A DNA stretch of 64,000 nucleotides, from NCBI GenBank assembly GCA_003313425.1, contig NHZP01000025.1, positions 744,001 to 808,000 of the forward strand, given 5' to 3'. A program made the translations under genes and the position numbers. The notes under the pieces were generated by a model, which worked only from the letters and a program-made list of their open reading frames with translations, did not search any database and was not told the DNA's origin. Shown piece by piece: positions 1 through 11,660 of the stretch (the stretch's first letter is position 1; the number at the start of each line of letters is the position of its first letter). Origin of the DNA: Pseudopyrenochaeta lycopersici (taxonomy: Eukaryota; Ascomycota; Dothideomycetes; Pleosporales; Pseudopyrenochaetaceae).

Positions 1-189
1 TGCAGTATGCTTGGTTTTGTCTGTCCGTTCCTGCATCAGTGTCTGTGTCGATGTCCATTTGCTGACCTCTGCTTTATGTTGGCTGCGCGTTTTGCTCCAT
101 TGCTTTAAGCGCCTGTCTGGTACGTGTAATACTTCTCTGTGGTCTTTGTGTCGCTACGTTCTCCTGCTCCGTCTGGTAAACTAAGTGTC

Positions 190-860
190 TGGTGCTAGTT
201 CGCTTCTGCCCGCGCCTGGATCCAGATCAGTTCAGGACAGCTTGAGTGCTTTGTGGTAGTGTGCCGCTTTGGCCGGGTCTGCTCCTTGACATGGTTGTTC
301 CTACGACTCCTGGAGGTGTTGCGGTCTGTGTCGGCGCTGCCGAAACAGGGTGGTAGTATGGCCGCATATCATACGCGGCCTTCGCCTTCGCCCTCTCCTG
401 GACACTGGTAGCGCCACACTTGTGCTCGCCTCGGCACATTGCGCATTTCCTAGTTGTGGTCCGGTCTAGCTTTGATGGGCAGTTGCGGCTCTTGTGTTCT
501 TGCGCACAGTAGCTAAATGCAGATGTTGCCTTGCACTAGGTTCTTATGTGACTGTAGTGTTGGCTTAAAATACTGCTTCACTCAGAACTGTCCCTTGTAT
601 CACTTGCGCTAGAGAACCTAGCCCTGCCAGATCGGACCCCCGTTGGTAATCCTGTTAGCATCCACCCACTCCTACCGCCCCCCACCCCAGCCGCTATCCT
701 TGCTTCCTCTCTAACGCTGATATTGTGATGTACCCTTGTGGCGATTGCGTGGACGGTATCGGTGGTGTTTTTGCGTTCCGTCCTAAGCTCGTATTCGACG
801 GCATTGAGCATTCGCGCAGTGTTGTCTAAGGCCGTCTTAATTTCAGTCTACGGGACGTTA
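190..860 (-). pseudogene. LINE-type ORF1 (gag-like) remnant with zinc knuckles
   Basis: On the minus strand an open stretch (about 811 to 578) rich in charged residues is followed, after stops, by a Cys/His-rich stretch (about 515 to 380) containing EHKSRNC and CAMCRGEHKC. This order, a coiled N-terminal part followed by CCHC-like knuckles near the C-terminus, is what ORF1 of fungal Tad-type non-LTR retrotransposons looks like. The frame is broken more than once and no reverse transcriptase is seen; ORF2 would lie to the left of the window. It could instead be a gag fragment of an LTR element. The family assignment is an inference from motif layout only. Confidence 0.4.
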
Positions 861-1411
861 GGCGCATCGCACACTAGGGGCGTGTTGACTTTCAGTAATG
901 TCAGCGTGTCATAACGGATGAGCTTACGAGGTCTACAGGCACAGGCTGGCTTTAAGTACGATGAATACAAGTTGTTGCGTTCTGAAGGAAGGTGCTGAGT
1001 TGTGTGCATGTTCGCGGGATGGAGTGCATGCGGGCTGCTGAGGCCAGTGTCGCCATGGCCCTTCGGTCGCAGTATGCGCTACCGCTGGGTGTTCGCTAGT
1101 CAATCGGCGTCAAAAGCGACAGTTTACGTGCGATAAACTGGGTTGAATCCAAAAATCGAGTTCCCGCTGTTTGTAGTGTTTTTGAGATAGCGATGCATGT
1201 TGTGTCCCCACGCCGCCTGACGGCGCGCATCGAGTGCACGGACACGGCAGCGCGGATTGAGGGCGCGCTTCGTTTTTTCGCGTCCGAACATCCAGGCCAA
1301 TCCAACTTCAGACACCTCCAAGTACAACGATCTTGTCACGTTAATCAGCCTAAATCATAAACGTCCAAACATTGGCTTTGGTGCCTGTATATTGTAGCCC
1401 GTCAATCTGCA
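861..1411. other. Intergenic, no gene seen
   Basis: No convincing coding region. The only recognisable item is a 13-base match (1235-1247, TGCACGGACACGG) to the terminal repeat of the pogo-like family found at 27.5-34.5 kb. It is not flanked by TA on its outer side and no transposase is nearby. The rest should hold the promoter of the Zn2Cys6 gene starting at 1412. Confidence 0.4.
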
Positions 1412-2735
1412 ATGGGTCAGACTCGTCGGGCTCATCGCAAGTCACGTGGGGGGTGTGAGGAATGCAAGCGTCGGCGTATAAAGGTACGGTGGCTACACTT
1501 TGCTATTTCCATCCCGTTAACATCGCAGAAAGTGTAGCGAAGAGAAGCCAGAGTGCGCACACTGTGTACGGCATGTTGTAACATGCGTGTACCCTGTGAA
1601 TGCTCCCGCAAGAGCAAGACTCAATACCAACTCACCACTCACCACTGCTGCCTCTCCAGCAACACCATCACAAGAGAACGCTGCCACAAGTAACAATTAT
1701 CCGACGCAACATCAGAGCAATGTCGCTTCCGATCAGTCGCTCTACACACTCAGCGATTTGACATTGCTACACCACTGGATCACAATCACCAGTCTAGAAA
1801 TTGTTCAATTGCCATCGTTAAACTACATTTGGCAGACAGAATTCCTAAAGTTCGCTTTCAAGAACGGCCCTTTGATGAACCGAATTCTTAGCCTTACTGC
1901 GTTACACTGCGCCTATCTGGACCCTGCTAATCGCCATTCGGCCATGCTAGTCGCGGAGCAACATCACAGCCGAGCTATCAAAGGGCTCATGGAAGGATTA
2001 CAAGAAGACACTGGGTCAGATTCAGGCAACGCAATATTTGCAAATGCGGTATTAACAACTTTATACGCTTTCATCTCTTTTGGGTCACTCTACAACGATT
2101 ACGTACCAGGTGTGAATGCTGCCGTACACACGTCTAGGATCCTAGGCGCTTCATGGATTCCGTTGATTCGCGGTCTGGGACCAGTAATAGAGCGTGTTCG
2201 GGAACAGGTTGCTTTGGGCCCCCTGTCATCTCTGCTTGACATTGTTAATTGGATGGAGTTGCGCCCAGGAGTGGAGAATGACAATGACGTTGACGATCAG
2301 AACATCAGCCGGATTGGGGATATCTGGCGAAAAGGTGACTACAGTAGCGAGGACATAGACACCTACGATCAGACACTGTTCGCCGTGCGGCGGTGCAATA
2401 TGTGGCTAAAGCAATCAGACTCCTGGCAGGATGGCAACAGCCCCCGCAAAGCACATGACGGGCCCTGGTCAGCATCTTTCATCTGGATCGCCGTGGCACC
2501 TGAAGCCTACTTTACGCTTCTACAGCAGCGACAACCGCCAGCAATGGTTATTTTTGCCTATTTTGGAGCCCTCGTTCACAGGATGAACCACTACTGGTGG
2601 ATAGGAGGGTGTGGCAGGAGCATAGTCGAAGTTGTGGACCACTGTCTTGGCCCATACTGGAGTACTTGGATGAACTGGCCGAAGCATATCCTACAGTCAC
2701 AAACGTCAACCTCGATGACTCGAACAGGTCTTTGA
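1412..2735 (+). CDS. Zn2Cys6 transcription factor, UPC2-like type
   Basis: Predicted nuclear regulator of about 424 residues. Exon 1 encodes the first half of a Zn2Cys6 binuclear cluster; a 49-bp intron (1484-1532, GTACGG...AAAG) interrupts it, and splicing joins CEECKRRRIK to CSEEKPECAHC, giving cysteines at residues 15, 18, 25, 32, 35 and 42 with correct spacing. The rest is a fungal-specific regulatory domain of the sterol-uptake-control (UPC2-like) class, ending in a region rich in aromatics (NHYWWIGGCGRSIVEVVD, YWSTWMNWPKHIL) typical of the C-terminus of that class. The start is the first ATG upstream of the zinc cluster. It ends 140 bp before the hAT element. The frame appears intact; the target genes cannot be told from the sequence. 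Confidence 0.82.
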
Positions 2736-4448
2736 TAACATGCAGGACCGATGTGTATATCAGTCAGCGTTTATACAAGTGCCCAGGTTATATATGACCC
2801 ATTGCCCATGGACAGAACGACACAAACCCGCGACGTCTTCATCAGACTAGCAATTCCCGTAGTCATTGCCGGGCTCAGAGTTGCTAACAAGCCGGCCTGC
2901 TTTTCACCAAGCAGGCCAAGCCAGGCCGCGAGTCACAGAAAACCAGGCCGGCCAAGCCAGGCCGAAGGCTGCGGCCTGGTAGGCTGGTTTCGGCCTGGTA
3001 GGTATGTATATGAAGCCGTACAAATCGAAGTTAAGTTGAGTTAAGATCGGATGAATTAGCCGCAAAACTTTGCCAAGGCACATTGACAGGGTTTACGTTA
3101 CACGAGCGAATCATGATCTTCCAAGTGCTACCTGGGAGATTGTGATTGGCTTAAACCCTTTAATGCTGGAACTTCCTGGGCCTAACTTCTCCGTTAAAGA
3201 CCTCTACCATGCCACTAAAACGATGTCAAGTCCGATCGAAAAAGCGCACCCAAGATACACAGGCTACTCAGGAAAATATTCAAACCTTCAAGAGGAGCTC
3301 CGTAGCGCTCTCCTTAACGCGCCAACCGATACCGCTGCTGCAACTGCCGCCGACGCCCTCCCCCCTAACGATAGCGATATCTCCTCTATTGATGAGCAAT
3401 ATACCGATAATTACGATGGGATTCAGTGGGAAGCAATTAAGCAATATATTAAGCCCCTCCGAACGCAGAAGAGGCAACCAAGCTAGATCTACAAGTACGG
3501 ATACCGTGTGGCTTCGATGAAGAACCCAAAACGGACATTTTTCGTCTGTAGACATTGCCATCTTAAGAAGTCCACTCATAATCATATCTTTGAGGTTACA
3601 TCATCTCTTTCAGCTGCCTCACGCCATCTAGGAATGAACAGACCTGGCCATAGATTGTGTAAGGACGGAAAAGTTACTGTCCAGATAGAGTCCAGTCAAC
3701 AAACGGTTTGTTACAAACCTTACGAGGCCTTATTGAAGGGGGGTTTGAGGTCTCTCAGGAGATAGCTAATGAGATTGGCCACTTTGACGTACAGTCTTTT
3801 CGGATAAAAGCCGTCATCTAGCTCCTTCAAAATAACCATCCGTTACGCGAATTCGAGACTTCTGCGTTTAAAGAGATGATTGCTGTGTTGGGATTACATA
3901 AACAGACAGACCCCTGCTAGCGCCATCTCTATATGTAGCACTCAACCGACTAGATGTCAACGAGACCTTGGACAATAATGAAGACAATACCTATCATGTC
4001 GATAGTCTCCTCTCCTCATCGTGCCGAAGAGCCTATAAGTCCAACATGCTGCTGCTAACCCTGAAGCCGCAGCAGCGATTTGGAAGAACCACCAGTCAGT
4101 TACGCATTTTGTAATGATACAATACGATCTACTCTTCTTTACCGTACGCCGGCATCTCTCATCTGCGCGCTCACTAATACACTTTACCTTTGACGGCTGG
4201 ACGGCAAAGGGTGGCAAGAAAGCGTTTCTTGGCGTCCATATACACTATCTTGATGACAATGGCAATAAACACGAATATCCCATTACGTTACCACAGCTAG
4301 CTGGTGCTCACACAGGCGAGAGGCTTAGTAAGGTTGTTAATAACGTAATCCAGAAGTTCGGGATCGACTCTAGCCAGGTTAGCTATTTCATACTCGATAA
4401 TATTAGCTCCAATAACATTACTGTCGACATCCTCACAAAACACCACTA

Positions 4449-5729
4449 CAGTGACCCCGCAAAAGTTTCCGCCGCACTAGCGCGACGCGTTCCGTCACAA
4501 CATCTCCTTCTCAACTTTCAAGTATCATAACTATGCTACCACAACGCCAAATTTTACAAGAAATAGACCAGAATACGCGCAGAGGCCCTAATTTAACAGT
4601 CCAGCAGCGAGATCAAATTATTGGGATGCTGCATGGTGGTTCTACAGTTGCTCAAGTTGCTGACGCGTATGGCCGGAGTGAACGCGCTATACGCGACCTC
4701 AGGAAGAAATATCACCAAACAGGCACAACTGCAGATAAACCTCGCAGCGGCCGGCCACCTATACTATCGCTTCATCAAAAGAAGATCATCTATCGCAAAG
4801 CACGTGCGCAGCCAAAAATTGAGTACAAAGAGCTAGCTGAAGTGGCAGTGGTTGTGAATCCAGATGGCACCTCTTCGAAGCCGCCCAGCTCTAGCACACT
4901 ATCCCGATACCTTAAAAGACAGGGCCTCACCAAATCTCCTTGTAAAAAGCGTCCTAAGCTCCATCGCGGGGATGCGTTGAGGCGCCTTAAGTTCTGCAAG
5001 GAGTCTCAATTCCCATGGCATCGGCGCACGCTTACGTTCTCTGACGAATGCTTAGTTTAGAAGGGCTCAGGGCAAAACTAAGAGTAGGTTTTTCGAAATT
5101 TATAAGAGAAATGGAAGACAATAATGCTCTAAACCTATAGCTGTGGTAAAAAGGTGTTATAAATGGTATAGGGTTTAATATAGTTGGATGAACGTGGTTG
5201 TGCCCGGAGAAGTCCTCTAGTTATAATGGAGCGTGATTTTGATGCTCTAAAGTATGGGTACTCCGCTAAAAGTTACATTAAGGCCTTGACTAAAGGGCTT
5301 CTGCTATCTTGGCGTCGTTCTCAGCTATTTATGCAGGATAACGCGCGCATACACACAGCTGCAGCGACGCGTGAGTTCCTGCGCGAGCACCACATCACCA
5401 CCATTAAATGGCTAGCATACTCACCTGATCTTAACCCAATTGAGCACCTCTGGTGGTACCTAAAGAAGCGCATGTATAAATTCTATCTACAATATAACAA
5501 TTACAGCTAAGCTTATTAAGGGCCTCATCTTGAGCATGCGACAACGAATTGTTGCATGTAAAAAGGCGCGAGGATGGCAAACCAAATATTGATCATCTAT
5601 GCAACTTTTGGCCCAAAAAAAACTAATTATATAATATTTTGGCTGAGATATATGGAGTTGAAGTTTGGTGTACATGTGCTTAAGAGGGTGGCTTGTGCGT
5701 GCGCGGCGGAAACTTTTGCGGGGTCACTG
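4449..5729 (+). mobile_element. Tc1/mariner element nested in hAT
   Basis: The terminal inverted repeats begin CAGTGACCCCGCAAAAGTTT and match at both ends for at least 27 bp. TA dinucleotides flank it on both sides (4447-4448 and 5730-5731), the standard duplication of this superfamily. Length 1281 bp. A truncated second member of the same family is at 18052-18633. Confidence 0.9.
4533..5580 (+). pseudogene. Tc1-like DD34E transposase, mutated
   Basis: The N-terminal half (4533-5060) holds a helix-turn-helix (QQRDQIIGMLHGGSTVAQVA) and a GRPP linker (SGRPPILS), then reaches the first catalytic region at FSDECLV before a stop. The block 5060-5215 is full of stops where Q and W codons are expected (TAG), a RIP-like pattern. 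The C-terminal half resumes with FMQDNARIHTAAATREF (second catalytic Asp) and SPDLNPIEHLWWYLKKR (third acidic residue), and ends in a stop-rich tail. Layout and spacing fit fungal Tc1 elements. It is non-functional as it stands. Confidence 0.85.
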
Positions 5730-7399
5730 TACTTCAACGGTACCCACCGGAGACTACGCTGCGGCCCTCACCCGCTTAACCTCATTAGCCAAACCGTAAT
5801 CTTCAGCATTAATAGGAAAGCACTTAAGGCAGACACCAGAGAGAGCGCTGAAGAAGCCAAATTAGAGGCAAGATATCTGCAAGAGTAGAGAAAAGACAGG
5901 CCGTTAGGCATGCTCCAAGACGTCATATCGTACATCTCAACTCCGCAGCAACACAACCTCCTACGCGATTTTCAGGTCAAGGCCAACGAGCAGCTACCGG
6001 ATCCAAAGTTTCGAGTCAAAGAAATCAAGAAACCTGGCACTACCCGCTGGAATTCATATCACGACGCTTTTGAGCGCGCTGTTGAGCTACAATAACCGCT
6101 TGACGCATACATGCAATACCATATTGGACAGTATTGTATGGAAATGGCTACTCGGCTCGCCCGCAACCCAAACGCCGCGCTGGTTGACGTACCTGATTGG
6201 ATGAGGACCGAAGGATTGACCGCCCAGGATTGGCAGGTTATTATAGACTATATTCGGATATTACAGCCGCTCAAGGTTGCCTCAAAGAGACTCGAAGGAC
6301 GAGGAAAATGTGGGCGTTTTGGTGCTCTTTACGAGGTTATTCCAACTTTTGAATATCTCCTCCGCAAGTACGAGAGCCAGTTTGACTTCTTAAAAGATGT
6401 TGACTATAACGAGGCGGACGCTCCCGAAGATCATGAGCTTTACAATATTCGCGCTGCTTGGAAGAAGCTTCGCAAATACTACGTCAAGCTCGACGACTCT
6501 CCAGCGTATTACACGGCCACAATCCTCCATCCCCAGTACAAATTCTATTGCGACAACTCTTGGATGGATACCCCTCACTGGCTTAACTATAACAACGCGC
6601 AGTTTCAAGCTCTCTGGCAGTCGTACAAGGGTGAATCCGGTAACTGTTCCGAGACCCCGCCACGGCCAAAACGCGTAAGGTACGACGCTGAGATTGACGA
6701 CGATATCGATCAATATACTGGGCCAGTTAAGACGCTAGGAGATGACGAGGGAGACGAGTTTATACGGTGGAAGAGAGTGGATAACCTTCCAAGAGATCAC
6801 CCCCACGCAATTGATCCGATTGCTTATTGGCTCTCTCTATCTACCGAATACCCGAATCTATCTCGGATGGCCCTTGATATACTCTCAATTCCTGCTGCTT
6901 CTGCTGATTGTGAGCGCCTCTTTTCAGAAGTTGGAGATATGTTAGAACCAAAACGGAGGAAGCTATCCGGCCAGCTTACAGCTGCGTTGACGTGCGTTAG
7001 GAGCTGGATCAGCAAAGGCTTTGCAGGTAAGTTAATACCCTCAATATGGGCGTATTGCTGATCTACTTAGATAACAAAAACTTAAATGCCTCCTCCCTCA
7101 GTGGCGACGCTGTCGATAAATTATACAAGCTTTGGGAATGGCCAGAGGAAGACGAATGGTTAGATGAAGAAATGGGCCAATCAGGGTTCAAGAAATTAGA
7201 TTAATAATACTAATTCAGGCTTTTCAGGCTTTTCCCAGGCCAGGCCAGGCCGTTGGTTGGCGTAAAACCAGGCCGGCCAGGCCGAAAGCATTGGCCGAAC
7301 TGGCCGGCTTGTTAGCAACTCTGCTTTTGTGGAGTACCTGTCGCGGTACAAATGCTCAAATATGTTTGTGAGTTGCCAGCGGCAATATGACTCCTGTGC

Positions 7400-8443
7400 T
7401 TAGCCCTTCGGGTTACTTCTATTCAGAATATCATCACCATTTCCAAGATATCTCGCTCTCGTCTCCTCCAAATAATACAATGGCTGTCCTGAAAGTCGCT
7501 TCTGATACAAATCTGTGACTTCGGCGGGGTGTATCCAATTGAAGAGTGCCATAACAATGAACATGAGTAGTGCATCGAGAATGTACAGAAAGACCTCGTG
7601 CCGCAGAAGGTAACCGTTGTTGCCCTGTAAATACTCAACAACACGGACTACGCTCCTGACCATGATCAAAGCGGACGCAACGTATAATGTGGTCATGTGA
7701 CGCTTCCAAGGCAGATCCTGGACGTTGATATCGGATACATCCTGGGCACCAGGAGAGCGTCGGTGCTTTAAGCGCCGGGAAGTATTCGAAGATGATGCTG
7801 AAATGCTTTTCGACAGCCTGTAATGGAATAATCCCGCAACAACAATAAAAAATCCGAAGAAGGCGAGCTGCAAAAATAGGCCTACAACGATGATTTTATC
7901 GCCAGCGTGGAGCAGCGTTAGCGATCCAGCAGCCTGGACCCCACCTCCGCCGCACTGAGTGAGGAAGCTTATCACGTCGCCAGCAACAAAGAATTTTGTA
8001 AGCCACCTTTGGCGGATAAGAGAACAATCTTCAGCGCCGGTGAGAAGTATTATTCGGCCAAGAATGATATAGATTGAGGCTGCGAACAGGGCCGGGGCGA
8101 TGAGGAGGAGGAGCGATTGCATGATGAAGGGTCCGAGGGCCCAGAGATCATTGGAGGAGAGGAGGCGCCCGATAAAACCAACAACTTCGACTGTGACGCA
8201 AATATTGTTAACCTTTCAATCCCAACCAAAACTGAATTCATTGCGTGAAGTATACATACACAGTCCGCCAATAACCAGTGGTATAAAGTACCATGTTTTC
8301 CGTCTGACAACTTGGAAAATGTGTAGTAAAGTCGTAATGCTGAAGGCTACGATAAACACGATGGCCGCAACTTTTGACGGATGATAGCGGTAAGGTACCC
8401 AAACGTCAGGGTTGTCGAGAGAGGGGCGCTGTATCTCTGCCAT
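7400..8443 (-). CDS. RTA1-family membrane protein (copy 1)
   Basis: Predicted 324-residue polytopic membrane protein of the fungal RTA1 / lipid-translocating exporter family; members such as yeast Rta1 and Rsb1 are linked to lipid movement and resistance to toxic lipids or 7-aminocholesterol. A 69-bp intron (8191-8259) joins GGL to FEVVGFIGRLLSS, restoring the conserved first loop. The family hallmark follows: IAPALFAASIYIILGRII, then FVAGDVISFLTQCGGGG and the E/H-rich late segment RVVEYLQGNNGYL. About seven hydrophobic helices are visible. It lies head-to-head with a second RTA1 gene and is transcribed away from it. The substrate is unknown. The ends are intact, with a stop at 7400. Confidence 0.88.
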
Positions 8444-9227
8444 AATGCAGAGAACAATGATTGTCAGGACTTCGGGTTCTTGCGCACAAGCAGCGGATTA
8501 CTGTGCAATCGCTTTCGGTCAAGACCCCCGGTTAAGCAGGCGAAGTGAAATATGGAGATAGAAAGTAGTCAAATTACGAACACTTCAGGAGGTGTTCGAG
8601 CCTTTGATGTCAATAAGGTTTGGTTCTTGGACTTTGGATTCGGGAACTCTTGCGAACCTTCTCAAACGTCGCTTCCGAATACCGGGCTAACGTTACGAGG
8701 TACGCCGCAGGTAGCCCTACTAGGGAACATTTCGCCTCCAAGCAAAGTTTGATGGAAATTAATATGCCGAAAGTGGCGAAGCACCCTTTAGATGATGCAA
8801 TCCCCATTGCTATTTGAACGAAGCGCAAACAAATACGCATAACGTGCATGGGTGGCGGGCTTGGCGGCGTATTTCGTATAAGCGATACGCCATCGATCTC
8901 AACGCTATCCCTGCCGGACTTCATTCCTTCAACGTCCCTATCTACGGATCTCGTTTCACGAGTCATACGCATTAAACCTGTAATAGTAACAACGATTCGC
9001 AAAATTCAGTCCATATATAGAAGCTTACTCTACCACATGGTGACGCGATCAGATCATACATTTTATTAGAATTCGCTGTTTACGTCCCATTGTTCAATCC
9101 ACTCATTACTGCACGAATAGTCCAATTTCAATTTCCTCTAGTTTTTTTCTTGACCGACCTGACTTAACGACATTCGCTGATACGAGCCTCCCTTCGTTTT
9201 CTGGCAATACACTGCACGATAAAAGCC
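8444..9227. promoter_or_regulatory. Shared divergent promoter of the two RTA1 genes
   Basis: 784 bp between the two start codons, with no recognisable coding region or transposon. The two related genes read away from it in opposite directions, so it should hold both promoters. I could not identify a specific factor-binding site. Confidence 0.5.
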
Positions 9228-10117
9228 ATGGCAACCGATAATAGTCTCTACGAGTACGAGCCCAGCCGGACTGGCGCTGTGATATTTATATTTGCATTTG
9301 GGATAAGCGCGATTCTCCATTTATGCCAGATGATACGCGGAAGAGAATGGTTCTACACCTCGTTCGTTATCGGCGCAATTAGTAAGTAACAATTTCAAAA
9401 GGCCTCGAGAGCGACTTGGAATACTAATAGTCATCAGTGATGGCCACCGGTTATGGAGCTCGCTATGTATCAGCCGGGTCTCCAAAGGAACTTGGCCCTT
9501 ACATCCCCCAGTCGCTTTTCATTATCCTTCCTCCGTCGCTTTATGCCGCAACAATATACATGATCTTTGGGCGCCTTGTTATTTTCATTGATGCCGCCGA
9601 AGCCTCTATCATACGACCTACATACGTTACGAAGATATTCGTCTGTGGCGATGTATTCGCCTTTCTTTTACAAGCTGGTGGTGGTGGTATGATGGCCCAG
9701 GCGGGCATGGCTGACGTGGGCCAAAAGATCATGCTGATCGGGCTTTTCATTCAGCTTCTCTTTTTCGGTTTTTTCCTCTTCATCTCTATTATCTTCTTTA
9801 AGCGCTTGCGAAACTCTTCTGCTGCACTCAAAGTCCCTCAGTACGGTAGGTATGCATGGCCTGCGCTGTTGAAACTTCTGTTTGCCGCGGCTGTGGTTAT
9901 TATCCTGAGGTGTATATTCAGGATCGTCGAATTTGCTCAAGGCCATTCTGGTTATCTTGCGAGTCATGAGGTGTATATGTATCTCTTCGACACACTGCCA
10001 ATGTTCGGGGTCCAAGTCATGTTCCATTTCATTCGAGCCAATAGGGTGTTCGGTAAGGGGAACCTGGGAAAGTTGGAAAATCGCGACAGTATCATTGGCC
10101 TTTATGAAAGGCATTGA
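9228..10117 (+). CDS. RTA1-family membrane protein (copy 2)
   Basis: Predicted 277-residue RTA1-family integral membrane protein. Exon 1 starts MATDNSLYEYEPSRTGAVIF, the typical short N-terminal tail and first helix. A 56-bp intron (9382-9437, GTAAGT...CAG, with TACTAAT as branch site) joins GAI to MMATGYGARYV. Family signatures: ILPPSLYAATIYMIFGRLVI, FVCGDVFAFLLQAGGGGMM and RIVEFAQGHSGYLASHEVYMYLFD. It is clearly paralogous to the neighbour at 7400-8443, but the short exon 2 start (MMATGYGARYVS instead of FEVVGFIGRLLS) and shorter central loop show they are not a recent duplicate. No breaks seen. Confidence 0.88.
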
Positions 10118-10258
10118 GCAACCATAGAATTTGCGCAAACGGTTTGAGTGGCATTGGAATTTCTCCATTAGAGGAACGGAATAGAACAATCTTTTTCCCT
10201 CTCGTAAGGAACAACGTCGCCAGCGGTACGCTGCTAAGGAGTCAGGACAGTCCGTGAG

Positions 10259-10528
10259 CAGGCTTTCTATCCACACGCCATACGCCATAAACCATATGGA
10301 CAATCCACGGGTTTGCTTAGTAAGCGGTGGCGAACTCCACAACAAGCGGGTAATAAAGTAATGCACCTATATAGGAGTCTGCAAAGGGCGCTCCTCCTTC
10401 TCTCTTTCCATTCCAGAATACAAATATCCCCTAGTTATTGAGTAGTACAGATGGAGATTTCGCTTACTAAGCAAACCTGTGGATTGTCCATATGGTTTAT
10501 GGCATATGGCGTATGGATAGAAAGCCTG
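10259..10528. repeat. Fold-back inverted repeat, 68-bp arms
   Basis: Arms at 10259-10326 and 10461-10528 are reverse complements apart from three differences, all C/T or G/A transitions. The spacer is 134 bp. The right arm runs directly into the pogo-like transposase remnant at codon level (ESLVRTRYGI), replacing its N-terminal half. It could be a small fold-back element or an inverted duplication formed during breakage. Confidence 0.75.
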
Positions 10529-11645
10529 GTACGAACTCGGTATGGTATTACGGATGACGACACGTACAATTTTGACGAAGCAGGCTTCCGCCTAGGGGAA
10601 GCAGCAACAGCCAAAGTCGTCACAGGATCAGAGGGTAGGAATCGAGCAAAGAAGCTTCAGCCAGGTACCCGTGAATGGGCAACAGGGATTCATGGAATCA
10701 ACGCACAGGGATGGGCTATTCCACCGTTTATTATTCTGAAAGCAAAGCATCATAAAAGCAAGTGGTACGAAGGGATCCCTCATACAACAACTATTGCCGT
10801 TAGCGACAAAGGATGGACGACGAATGAGCGTGGGTTTGACTGGCTTGAACATTTCGACAAGCATACGAAAGAGCGTATTCGAGGTGACTATCGTATGCTC
10901 ATCCTAGATGGCCATGAGAGTCATAAATCTCACGAATTTCGACTACGGTGCAAGCACAAGAAGATCCTTCCTACCTGCATGCCTGCTCATTCGTCACATC
11001 TGTTACATCCTCTAGATGTCGGCTGCCACGGCCCCCTAAAACGAGCATTCGGTAAGGCAATTCAGATGTACATGCAAGATGGGGTAAAAGCGATTCCGAA
11101 AGTACTCCTTTCTACAAGCCTATCACGCAGCTTTTACGACATCAATAAACGAGCAAAACGTTCGCTCAAGCTTCTCTTGCGCAGGCCTAGTTCCGTACGA
11201 TCCTAGTGCTGTGCTAGATAAGCTCGAATTAAAGCATACACCCCCTCCCGGCCCACAGGGCCCTACGCAGAGCCCTAACCCAGTGGCAGCCAAAAACACC
11301 ATGTAACGCGATCGAGCTTACCCAGCAATCTACTCTAATTCGAGAGAGGATTCGACGACACCAGGGCAGCTCACCAACTACTATTATCGAGCTCGCTAAT
11401 CAACTTCAAAAAGGCGCCGAGCTGATTGCGCATATGGGCGTTCTAATGAAGGGACAGTGCAGCGCGCTCAGAGAGGCAAACGGAGAATTAGAAAAGCTAA
11501 AAAAGAACGAAAACGACGCAGAATCCAGCAAGGGGGTGTACTAACGGTTGAAGAGGGCCAGTCCCTGGCTACTCAAAACGAGGTTGATGAGCAAATACAG
11601 GGCGAGGAGGGCGAAAGTAGGTGTCAGATTACGCAAGTGCTGTAA
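10529..11645 (+). pseudogene. Truncated Fot1/pogo-like transposase
   Basis: The catalytic core of a DDE_1 superfamily transposase: TYNFDEAGFRLG (first Asp), MLILDGHESHKS (second Asp) and HLLHPLDVGCHGPLKRAF (third Asp). The N-terminal DNA-binding half (psq and CENP-B type HTH) is absent, cut by the inverted repeat upstream. A frameshift near 11150 splits off the C-terminal part (AGLVPYDPSAVLDKLELK in another frame), and stops follow; a basic Arg/Lys-rich tail is visible at 11457-11645. No terminal repeats were found. It is a dead remnant. Confidence 0.8.
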
Positions 11646-11660
11646 GGCCTGTTAGATATA

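Larger units (their letters stand above)
3070..7204 (+). pseudogene. hAT transposase, broken
   Basis: Recognisable from N- to C-terminus: a BED-type zinc finger region around 3500-3660 (CRHCHLKKS...H), the catalytic-core segment FDGWTAKGGKK (about 4185) and FILDNISSNN (about 4390), the RRLRCGPHPLNLI segment (about 5750) and the C-terminal dimerisation region with CERLFSEVGDMLEPKRRKL (about 6915). A probable 44-bp intron (7027-7070) precedes the last exon, which ends at 7204. Breaks: an in-frame TAG at 3484-3486 where TGG is expected (a G-to-A change), further stops after 3765 and near 5888, and the nested Tc1 element. Deleting that element with one TA rejoins the frame (TKHHY to FNGTHRRLRC), which confirms the nesting. 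It cannot make active transposase. Confidence 0.8.
2876..7323 (+). mobile_element. Decayed hAT transposon with nested Tc1/mariner
   Basis: The ends are perfect inverted repeats: CAGAGTTGCTAACAAGCCGG at the left and its complement at the right end. Both ends are followed by subterminal arrays of AGGCC/GGCCT motifs (2890-3005 and 7215-7303), as expected of hAT transposase-binding sites. I see no 8-bp target duplication (GCCGGGCT versus CTTTTGTG), so either a flank has changed or the true ends have been reshuffled. A Tc1/mariner element at 4449-5729 lies inside the transposase gene. Confidence 0.8.

Noticed and set aside
2868..7331. 8-bp target duplication for the first hAT element
   Set aside because: GCCGGGCT on the left and CTTTTGTG on the right do not match in any nearby register.
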